DNA from: a virus
Reading direction: 5' to 3' (one strand)
Virus record (IMG/VR): IMGVR_UViG_3300017593_000402
Location: 1-64,000 of that record
Length of the DNA stretch: 64,000 nt
In this document: piece after piece, positions 33,871-42,200 of the stretch
How positions within the stretch are numbered: the first letter of the stretch is position 1
Layout of the letters: each line of letters begins with the position of its first letter
Translations under genes and position numbers: made by a program
Notes under the pieces: model-generated
Database searches by the model: none
Told to the model about the DNA's origin: nothing
Seen by the model: only the letters and a program-made list of their open reading frames with translations

Positions 33871-34869
33871 GTGAAATTTAGAGTCCCTCCTGAGTGGATT
33901 GAGAAATGGATTACCAAGGGCGGACGTAGAGTTCCGATTATTAAAAAGGAGTTCCGCCAAGCTTTCTTGTGGACTTTCGCCTTTGCCAGGAAGTCTCCTC
34001 TTCGAGTTGTTGACTCCCGGTCTATTAATGAAACGCTAGAAGGGGCGGGCTTCGAGACTTTTAGGTTTCTCGAGAACGTTGCAGCGCCTCATCCCGAAGT
34101 CCGCAGGAAAGTCCTTCCTCAGGCTGATGCATTTTTGAATTTTTTTATTGGGAGTGCTGAGAGTGAAAGAGCATTTCGTAATGTAAGTTTATCCTTTCAT
34201 CGTTATACGTCGTCTGCTCCAATAGGGTGTTATGTTGATGCCTATATTCTTAGGTCGACGGGGAAAATTGAAAGAGAGCTCACACAACAGTGCCTTGAAC
34301 AATTTTCCGCAAATGATCGTGTCCATCTCAGACACGTTCTGGGAATTACTCTTCCTAAGGTTCAAAGGGTTCCTTCTGAGGTTAAGGATCTTGCTGAGTA
34401 CGCGTTTCCGCAAGGATCGGGGGCTATTAGTATGCTAGTGTACTCCCCTAGGCGGCGTGATGTTCCTTATGATCTTACTTTTCTCCATGAATGCGGTCAT
34501 TTTGTTCAGAGTCAGCTTGCTACTCGGGCTCCTGATTATTATGTAGAATTTGGTCGAAGTGTTTATGCTCCTTACCTTCAGAGAGTTTTGCCTGAAGCTG
34601 TACAGCTCTTTCAGCAAGCTACTAAGCATTATGGTTCGGTACGCCCTTCAGTTAGGCGTAATTTTGTGAGGTTGCAGTTTTATCGGGCTTTAATGGACGA
34701 CCCTTTTAACACGTCCGTGATATCAATTCCCAGCCTTCAAAGTCCAGAAGAGGGCTTTTCTGAGGCTTTTTCGCTTTTTGCACATTCAAATCTTCAGCAT
34801 CGTAGGTTTCTTAGACTTAAGTGGCCTGAGGCACGTGACTATTTTGCTACTTTGGAAGGAGTACTGTGA
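33871..34869 (+). CDS. Zincin-like metallopeptidase
   Basis: This 332-residue protein has LTFLHECGHFVQ with the HExxH zinc motif at 206-210 and a downstream acidic helix (EEGFSEAFSLFAH, about 290-303) that supplies the third ligand. The same arrangement occurs in the C-terminal domain of the portal protein encoded 5 kb downstream, so the two are related. The N-terminus has EKWITKGGRRVPII, like the ATP-grasp protein. It starts at GTG 33871 after AAGGAG. The target is unknown. Confidence 0.75.
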   Translation: MKFRVPPEWIEKWITKGGRRVPIIKKEFRQAFLWTFAFARKSPLRVVDSRSINETLEGAGFETFRFLENVAAPHPEVRRKVLPQADAFLNFFIGSAESERAFRNVSLSFHRYTSSAPIGCYVDAYILRSTGKIERELTQQCLEQFSANDRVHLRHVLGITLPKVQRVPSEVKDLAEYAFPQGSGAISMLVYSPRRRDVPYDLTFLHECGHFVQSQLATRAPDYYVEFGRSVYAPYLQRVLPEAVQLFQQATKHYGSVRPSVRRNFVRLQFYRALMDDPFNTSVISIPSLQSPEEGFSEAFSLFAHSNLQHRRFLRLKWPEARDYFATLEGVL

Positions 34870-35108
34870 TGACTGAATTCGACCCAATTCGGTGGCTGTC
34901 CAAGTATCGAGCAAAACATCTCGGAGAAGATCACTTCTCCCTGTGCTCTTTTTGTAAACATTTCCGTGAGGATTGTACTTGTGTAGCGTTTCCCAAAGGA
35001 ATTCCAGGAAAGTACTTGTTCTTTGATGTCTATCACCTTGAGAAAGATCCTTCTCAGAAAGGGGATGCTGTATTTGAATTGTCTTCTCGTTTTGTGAAGG
35101 AGAAGTAA
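34869..35108 (+). CDS. Small Cys-containing conserved phage protein
   Basis: This 79-residue protein has CSFCKHFREDCTCVAFPKGIP followed by GDAVFEL, a pattern I associate with a small conserved protein (two CxC/CxxC pairs, then AFPxGIP). It probably binds a metal. The ATG overlaps the upstream stop. Confidence 0.6.
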   Translation: MTEFDPIRWLSKYRAKHLGEDHFSLCSFCKHFREDCTCVAFPKGIPGKYLFFDVYHLEKDPSQKGDAVFELSSRFVKEK

Positions 35109-35110
35109 CT

Positions 35111-36079
35111 ATGCTGAAGATTTTATATATTTGTAAAGACTTTACTAACTGGATTGGACATGGACATCTAGCCTTTAAGAAAGCTCTTGCTAAAGTTGCT
35201 GATGTTACTTTTCATCACAAGCCCTGTCACGTACCTACGCTATTGAAGGAGCTCGCTGACAAAGGGAAAACTTTTGATCTACTCATGTTGGGTGAAGCTC
35301 CTCCAGTAACTCCTCCTTTGACAGGGCTAGCTGAGATTAAGCTTCCTAAGGTAGTTCACTATTGGGATGTTCATGCTTATCAGAGAGATCGGCTCCTGTT
35401 TATCAAGGAGAATAAAATCGACTTTGTGGTAGTAAAGTTTAAAGAAGGGACGCTCAAGTTGTTTCCTCGACTCCTTGATGTAGTTCCTTGTGAGTGGTTA
35501 CCTATTGGAGTTGACACTCACGTGTTTAAGAAATGGTCTCAAACGAAGACCATAGACATCTTACTAACCGGAGCTATTCTCCCTGATGTTTATCCTATGA
35601 GAACATCTTATTTACGTACGTTTAAGGGGTACCCTGGTTTTGTACACGTCCCTCATCCTGGTTATGGTCACTTTGATTCACGAACTGCGATTGTTCATGA
35701 TACCTACGCGAAGCTTTTGAACTCAGCTAAAGTTTGCCCTACTTGTGGTAGTATCTACAATTACTCCATTCAGAAGTTCTTCGAGATTCCCGCGTCTTTT
35801 TCTCTTTTGGCAGCTCCACCTATTAACGACATTGTAGAACTTGGGTACGTTCCAGATAAACACTTTTTGCCCGTCTCACCAACTTCCTTTGAGGATAAAA
35901 TTCTCTCAGTGTTAAGGGACGAAGACCGCTTAGTTGAGATTACGACACGAGGGTATAGATTAGTTCGTAAGTTCCACAGTGTCGATGTGAGAGCAAAGCA
36001 GTTTGTTAACTTGATGTGTAGAGCTGTATTGGGCGTTAAGCAGCCATTTGATGGGTTAAGGGAGTTTTCTCTGAGGTGA
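35111..36079 (+). CDS. CgeB/GT1-like glycosyltransferase
   Basis: This 322-residue protein ends with the two-lobe glycosyltransferase pattern: YAKLLNSAKVCPTCGS, FFEIPASFSLLAAPP, then RGYRLVRKFHSVDVRAKQFV, as in CgeB-type proteins that modify spore or phage surfaces. The N-lobe has LKILYICKDFTNWIGHGH. It pairs with the epimerase gene that follows and overlaps its stop. Confidence 0.7.
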   Translation: MLKILYICKDFTNWIGHGHLAFKKALAKVADVTFHHKPCHVPTLLKELADKGKTFDLLMLGEAPPVTPPLTGLAEIKLPKVVHYWDVHAYQRDRLLFIKENKIDFVVVKFKEGTLKLFPRLLDVVPCEWLPIGVDTHVFKKWSQTKTIDILLTGAILPDVYPMRTSYLRTFKGYPGFVHVPHPGYGHFDSRTAIVHDTYAKLLNSAKVCPTCGSIYNYSIQKFFEIPASFSLLAAPPINDIVELGYVPDKHFLPVSPTSFEDKILSVLRDEDRLVEITTRGYRLVRKFHSVDVRAKQFVNLMCRAVLGVKQPFDGLREFSLR

Positions 36080-37152
36080 GAATCGCAATTCTAGGGGCAG
36101 ACGGCTACTTAGGTTTTGCACTTTCACATCATTTGCTTAGAGAAGGGCACTCTGTACTAGGCGTTGACAATTTAAAGCGGGAGTCTTTAGTAGAGGCGAC
36201 CTCCTCTTATTCGATTATTCGTCACTCTTTTGAGTCCTTAAAAGATTTACAGACTGTTGAGTTAGATGTTACAGATTCCGCTGCCTTACGTGACCGATTG
36301 GAGAAGTTTGAGCCTGATTTGATTGTCGACTTATCCCGGTTATACAGCCCAGCCCTTTTTCAGCAGCGAGACCAATTGCTTTGTGTTACTAACCTTTACA
36401 ACACCATTTCGGTTGTAAATACACTAGCTTCGTCCGCTTTACGTAACGTTCCTTTATTTGTGGTAACCGATCTAAACTCCTATTATCCCTCACAACTACC
36501 GGTTCCAGAAGGTCCGTTATTGATTCACCACAATGAGCTTGAGGATTTTTTACCTTTTCCATTGAAAGGGGACTCTCTTAATCAGTGTACTGAAGCCTTT
36601 GTTCAAATTTTCTTAACATATGCTCGTAACCACTTAAAACTCAAGTTAGTCGATCTCCGTGTAGGTTCTGTGTATGGTGTGTATCCAAGTGAGGAACCAC
36701 TTCATCGATTGCACGTTGACAAGTTTCATAGTACCGTCATTAACTACTATTGCGCCCGAGGCGTCCGTCAAGGGATCGTAAATGTGCCTCAGGAGGGTTA
36801 CTATACTATTATCTCGTTGAATCAATTTGTTGAGAGTTTTACTTACTTGTTGACTAAGAAGGTGGACAAACCCATTGTTCATTTGTTCGATCGGCTGGTC
36901 AGCTTTCAGGATTTGATTTATAAGATAAAACATGTTTTTGCGGAGGATTTTGGGTATAGACTACGAATTGGGTTCTTTCGTACTAAAACATTTGAGTTTA
37001 CTTGGCCACAGTTTGTCCACATTGAAAGGGAACTCTTGAGTGATTGTTTCTTAAGTGATACAATTGAGCTTGAGGATGATTTGAGAACGTTGATCGATGT
37101 GTGCTTCAGGAATAAGAAGAAAATCACTTCGTTACCTCGTTCTTTGTGGTAG
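36076..37152 (+). CDS. NAD-dependent epimerase/dehydratase (extended SDR)
   Basis: This 358-residue protein has a Rossmann GADGYLG motif (8-14), LDVTD, and LRVGSVYGVYPSEEP, typical of nucleotide-sugar epimerases and SQD1-like enzymes. The usual YxxxK is not clear. It would make or alter the sugar used by the neighbouring glycosyltransferases. GTG 36076 overlaps the upstream stop. Confidence 0.72.
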   Translation: MRIAILGADGYLGFALSHHLLREGHSVLGVDNLKRESLVEATSSYSIIRHSFESLKDLQTVELDVTDSAALRDRLEKFEPDLIVDLSRLYSPALFQQRDQLLCVTNLYNTISVVNTLASSALRNVPLFVVTDLNSYYPSQLPVPEGPLLIHHNELEDFLPFPLKGDSLNQCTEAFVQIFLTYARNHLKLKLVDLRVGSVYGVYPSEEPLHRLHVDKFHSTVINYYCARGVRQGIVNVPQEGYYTIISLNQFVESFTYLLTKKVDKPIVHLFDRLVSFQDLIYKIKHVFAEDFGYRLRIGFFRTKTFEFTWPQFVHIERELLSDCFLSDTIELEDDLRTLIDVCFRNKKKITSLPRSLW

Positions 37153-37163
37153 GAGGAAAGAGT

Positions 37164-38051
37164 ATGAGAGTCCTAATCTTGGACGATGAGGCGCCAGTAA
37201 GGGACTTTTTTAAGTCTTTCCTCGAGAGTAGTTTTGACAATTGTGAGTGTTATACTTGCGGTTCAGTTCAAGAGTTTAAGAAGTTAAATACTGAAGTCAA
37301 TCCCGATTTCTACATCCTTGACGTTGTCCTACTCAATGGGCAAGTGTTCTCAGCGGTGGACCAGTTTGACCCTGCACGGGCGATACTTGTGACAGGTTAC
37401 GATTCGGATAGAGTTCGTAAAATCGCCCGCGTATATGGGTTTCACGGGGTTCTTCCCAAGCCTGTAAATGGAGACGTGTTGAAAAGTATGCTGGATTCTT
37501 TGGTATTGAGGGTGAGCCCCCGCTTACGGTCTAGAGTTCAGGATTTAATGGGCGTTTTCCCGAAACTGTTTGAAGTTCTTGCAAAGAGTTTGGTTAGTGG
37601 GCAGAAAGTGCAAGAATGTGTTGAGATAGTTGGTAAAGCTCTTAACGCAACAGTGATAGTTTCCCCATTTGAACAAGGTGGTATGATTAGTTTCCCTTTG
37701 TTTGCATACTTTAAAGAGGGCGAACCTAAAATGCCCCGACGATTTAAGTTACCTAAAGGTTGGTTTGATCAGTTGTTGAACGGGAAATTTGTTACCTGTT
37801 TCGAACAGGGACTCGACGAGCTTGGCATCGATGTTAAGAGGGCTTTAGCATTTCCTATCAAGGGCGAAGGTATAGGTCAATGGGGTTTCTTCTTGACTTA
37901 TGATGATAAGGATGCTCCTTATTCTCAAGAGGAAATTACGTTCGTGAAGTGTGTTACGGATATTCTTGCTCTTGCATTACTCCGGCTACGTCATAATACT
38001 ACTCTCGAGACTGTGCTTCGCAACGCCATTACGAAGGTGAGTGCTTTTTGA
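37164..38051 (+). CDS. Response regulator: receiver domain plus GAF-like domain
   Basis: The 295-residue protein has a complete receiver domain: D7, D8 and D53 (acceptor) in LILDDEA and YILDVV, T77 and K99 in LVTGY and LPKP. A second domain (about 110-295) ends in FPIKGEGIGQWGFFL and SQEEITFVKCVTDILALAL, as in GAF/sensor domains. There is no DNA-binding output. No kinase gene is seen, so a host kinase would phosphorylate it. The ribosome binding site is AGGAGG. Confidence 0.85.
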   Translation: MRVLILDDEAPVRDFFKSFLESSFDNCECYTCGSVQEFKKLNTEVNPDFYILDVVLLNGQVFSAVDQFDPARAILVTGYDSDRVRKIARVYGFHGVLPKPVNGDVLKSMLDSLVLRVSPRLRSRVQDLMGVFPKLFEVLAKSLVSGQKVQECVEIVGKALNATVIVSPFEQGGMISFPLFAYFKEGEPKMPRRFKLPKGWFDQLLNGKFVTCFEQGLDELGIDVKRALAFPIKGEGIGQWGFFLTYDDKDAPYSQEEITFVKCVTDILALALLRLRHNTTLETVLRNAITKVSAF

Positions 38052-38340
38052 AGTAACGGTGGACTTAAGGAATCTCTCTACAGTCGAAGAATTGTTGGTT
38101 GAACTAGTACGAGGGAATACGTCTGCCACGGAGAAGTTAGTTGAGCGGGTGACTGTGATTGAACGTAAGGCAGAAAGTCTGTGTGAAAATCAAACTTCTG
38201 TTGTGTCGAGTGTGACTGAAGTTAAACTCCGAGTAGATGATATTTGGCGTATTTTACGGAGTTTGTTCATTAAAGTTATCCTAGTTTGTGGCTCCGTTTG
38301 TGCGATTAGTTTCGTGTTAGGATATCTTTTAAAAGGATAG
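38041..38340 (+). CDS. XhlA-like coiled-coil membrane protein
   Basis: This 99-residue protein has a coiled coil (about 15-70) followed by one membrane helix (about 75-96, FIKVILVCGSVCAISFVLGYL) and a short basic end. This is the layout of XhlA/haemolysin-type proteins that work with holins. It overlaps the response regulator by 11 bp. Confidence 0.55.
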   Translation: MLFEVTVDLRNLSTVEELLVELVRGNTSATEKLVERVTVIERKAESLCENQTSVVSSVTEVKLRVDDIWRILRSLFIKVILVCGSVCAISFVLGYLLKG

Positions 38341-38342
38341 GA

Positions 38343-39134
38343 TTACATCTCCGTGATCTTGAAAGAGACCTTCCGCAGTGTTAGATCGTACACCGGAATA
38401 CAGTTTTGGTGTACTCCCCCCTTTAGCGCTTTAATCTCTGGCCTCTCTTCTACCGGGAACATTCTCTGTAGTCTAATATAAAGAGGAACGAAGTAGTAAA
38501 TAGGTATTTTGGGTATTAAGAAGAGATGATATGCAGGTGCGTAGTGTATAAAGTTTTTGATAAGTGTCTGTTTTTCGGGTAAGTCGTTGACTATTTTGTG
38601 AAGATCAATGGAAATTGGGTTGGTATAGTTTTTAGGGTACATAGGCGCGTACTTCCTACTCAAGACCGGCGGTGTGAGCTCTAAATTGTAGATGGGAGCG
38701 AACGTTGAGAAAGGTGTTCCGTAGTATGCGTTTGACCAGTGAACATAAGTTGGTAGAAATTTTTCGAGGACTTGTTTGGTCACTCTGGCGATTGGGTCTT
38801 CTTCAATCTTGAGAGGAGTGAAGACCATAAAATCGAGATCGTGCGGTGTTCCGTAGAAGACTGATCCTGTTACGATCACGTAGGGGTTTTTGATCTGGAA
38901 AGGTAACATCCTGTTCAAACTTCTTTTTACTTTATGAGCGTTTACCCCTCTCTTACGCAGTTCTCTGACTATTAAGCTGTCGAGTTTCATAAGCTGCGAT
39001 AGAGTCAAACCCCCGACTTTCCCTCCTTTTTTTCGGGCCTTTTTAATCAGGGCTACTACAATTGAGTGCTTAAAAAGCAGGTCTTTAGTAGGGATTTTTG
39101 ATAAATCGGCCCCTAAAAGCTGAGTTACTTTCAT
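38343..39134 (-). CDS. Nucleotidyltransferase-fold protein
   Basis: This 263-residue protein has IVTGSVFYGTPHDLDFMVF, the GSxxxGxxxDxD signature of the pol-beta-like nucleotidyltransferase fold. It could add nucleotides to protein or RNA, as in abortive-infection and toxin-antitoxin families. It is a lone - strand gene, convergent with the accessory block and divergent from the head operon, a typical moron position. ATG at 39134 is chosen from GGAG upstream on its strand. Confidence 0.6.
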   Translation of the reverse strand: MKVTQLLGADLSKIPTKDLLFKHSIVVALIKKARKKGGKVGGLTLSQLMKLDSLIVRELRKRGVNAHKVKRSLNRMLPFQIKNPYVIVTGSVFYGTPHDLDFMVFTPLKIEEDPIARVTKQVLEKFLPTYVHWSNAYYGTPFSTFAPIYNLELTPPVLSRKYAPMYPKNYTNPISIDLHKIVNDLPEKQTLIKNFIHYAPAYHLFLIPKIPIYYFVPLYIRLQRMFPVEERPEIKALKGGVHQNCIPVYDLTLRKVSFKITEM

Positions 39135-39143
39135 ACTTACTCC

Positions 39144-39172
39144 TTGCACTAGTTGGTTGGTTCTAGTATAAA
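39144..39172 (+). promoter_or_regulatory. Promoter of the head gene operon
   Basis: TTGCAC (39144-39149) and TATAAA (39167-39172) are separated by exactly 17 bp, 40 bp before the portal start GTG at 39213. The position between the divergent - strand gene and the structural operon fits a sigma-70 late promoter. Confidence 0.65.
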
Positions 39173-39212
39173 GGTAAGGAGACGCCGAGTCAACCCGTAG
39201 AGGAGGAAGACT

Positions 39213-42200
39213 GTGGAGAGACAACTTGAGAAGAAGGAGAAGGAACAACAGGTTAAGGAGCGATTAGTTGGAGAGACTTCGATCACTGCAGGAACTTTCG
39301 CAAGTTTGGTTACTTCTCTTTCCGCCTCGCAACTCCGTCAAATCTATAAAGAGACTAATGTTGTGAGGCGGTGTGTTGACCATATTGCGAGTTCTGTTGC
39401 GGACCTTCCGCGAGAGTATGATGTAAAGTTTGGTTTGAAGAAAAGTGAAGTAATCGATCTTATTTTTGTGCGCGAGACTATAACTGGAGAGACTTTTCGA
39501 GATGTGTTAATCGCTTTGACAGTGGATTTGTTGGTGTTGAACAAAGGTGTGTTAGTACCTTTGAAGACATTTGGCGGAAGGTTAACCGGATTTACGGCAC
39601 GCGATGCAGCCACTTTTTCTCCAGTGTATGAGAAAGACGGCAGGCTTCGTGGGTTCATTCAACAAGTCGGCTTGGGTAAGGTGTATAAGTTTCGCCCAGA
39701 TGAGTTAGTGTACATTCAACTTATTCCTAAAACTTACACTGCTACTGGAGGGTCTATCTTAGAGTCTCTTACTTATGAAGTTACGAGCTTGTTAAAGAAC
39801 TTAGTGAAAAGCGATCCTGAATCTAGGAAGCCTATCGGGACATTTATTTTTCCGGAGAGTTTGGACGAGGCAGTTGTTAATAGGTTTCAAGAGGACTTAA
39901 CCTCGTTAGTATCTGGAGGTAAAGTGAAAATCCCCGTGGTATGGGGCGCTGGTAAAGGGGAGTGGATCGAGTTGGTTAAACAATTTGACATTCAGATGGT
40001 TGCTACGTTCTTGGATCGCTTAGATTGGCTAGTTCGGAGCGCTTTTGGATTTGTGCCTCCTGGAAGTAGTTTACTTCAGTCACGACCTAACGAAGATTTG
40101 ATGTATTCTACCTTAGTCCCTGTGGTTGCTCGGGCGATCCAGAATCGACTGAATCGGTTTCTTAAACCTTATGGAGTTACTTTTAGTTTTAAGATTCCTC
40201 CTGCACACTCGTTGCAACGTATTATTGAAGGGACTAAGTCAGGGTTGATCTCACCTAATGAGGCCCGTCAGTTTATGTACTTACCACCGGTTAAAGGCGG
40301 CGATCAGTTGTCAGTTATGCAGCCTCAAGGTTTAACTCCTGTAGGGAAGAGTGGGCAACAATCTCCTGTGGTACCTCTCTCGGACGCTAAACAAGATACA
40401 GATATTACTCGCTCGCTTTCTATAGAAGAAGTGAAACAGCTTAGGAATCTCTCTCTTTTGTCCGATGAGAAGGTAGCACGGTTTGTTCTTAGGAGAATTA
40501 AGTTGCTGAAATCGATGCAAGAGGAGTTAAGAGAGGCAGTTCTGGATTATCGTTCTTCTTTTGAAGAGAAGGTGATGTTGCGTCAGGATACCCCTGCTTT
40601 ACCTTCTTATGTGCCTTTCTTACTACGAGTAGAAGGGATCATTGATAATTATGAGGCCCAGTCGATTGCGCTGGGTTATGAACGCGTGCTCCAGTTTTGG
40701 AACAGACGCGAGTTCGATAAGGATCTGATTGACGCTGAGATTGCTGAACACGATCGACGACTTCGTCGAGAGTCTATTCGGAGTTGGAAAGAGCGTTTAG
40801 ATTCTATTCACAATGAAGCAAAAAGAGGTGAGTGGGATCAAGTTAAAAAAGATCTTGACAATTTTATACGCGCGATTATTGCCGCCGCAGGGTTTGTCAC
40901 TTTGTTTGCGAATCTCCCTCTTGTACTTGTGTCTAAGTTTTTTGAGGAGACACAAGGAGTGCTCTTACGCTGGGTGGGCATATCTGATGATGTTACATGT
41001 TATGATGAAGCAACTAAAGTGTTGACGGATCGGGGGTGGAAGTTCTTTAAGGATTTGGATGGTACGGAGAGGTTGTTGAGTATTAACCCTGATGATTTGA
41101 CTCAGGTTGAGTGGCTTAAACCTGTTGCCTATCAGACGTTTGAGTACGATGGTGAGATGATTCATTTCGAGGGCTATCAAACGGATCTACTCGTGACACC
41201 TGATCATCAGTGTTTTGTGTATGATAATGGAAGACTTCGGAAAGTTCGCGCAGGAGAGCTGACTCAATTTGCGAAGGTTTCTTTCTACCATGGTGTTCCC
41301 GTCGATGTTGCTGACGTGTCTAGTATTTCCTGTAGTGAAGCAGAAGTTCGCCTTTCTTACTACAAGGGGAAGGTCTACGACGTGACTCTTCCTAAATGGC
41401 ACACTCTTTACATCATGCGCAATGGGAAGTGTATGTGGAGTGGTAATTGCGAAGACTGTGCAGCTCTTCAAGGGCGCGTTTTTAAACCATCCACGCTTGA
41501 ACTGCTTCAAACTTGGCCCGGTTATGGTGTGCGTTGTGGCCATAACTGTAGGTGTGCCCTTGAACCTGTTTCTAATATTACGCAAGCAAGTGTTAACGAG
41601 TGGATCGGTAAAGTTATCAAGTTTAGGAATTTGCACGTCCCTCTAAAGGAAGCAGCGCTTGTTTATTCTGACGTAATCGAACATATCGATAAGAAGATCG
41701 CAGAAGCTCTCAAAAAGAACCCTCACTTACGGGAGCCTTCGTACGTTGCTTTATTTAAGGAAATCCGATTGCGCGAGACTTTAACCCAACCTAAATACGA
41801 TGCTATACGAAATATACTCGAAATCCCCGCCTCTTTTACTGAGGAGCAGATTCGTTCAGCTTTTGTCGATGCAGTCGCCCTGAACGTCCTGTTACGTCAG
41901 AACTTTCAGTATCCTAGCTCACCTTTCGTCTCTGAGATAATGTCTATAATGGAGCGGGCCAGGAAAGTGCTTTGGAACGAGCAATTAAGTAAGCTTTTAC
42001 CTTCAGAGTTGAAAGAGTCTTGGTTGGAAGGTGATTTCGCTCCTTTTGAGAAATTGTCACTTAAGCTGTTTGATATTCCAGTTAAGGCTTACTTTGATCC
42101 CAGAGAGTTTTTTACTTACATGTTCCGGGCGTCCATTTTTAGCCCTCATCGAGAGGATATAGTAGGGATGCCCGCTTTTCGAGAACTCCTGGCAACCCAT

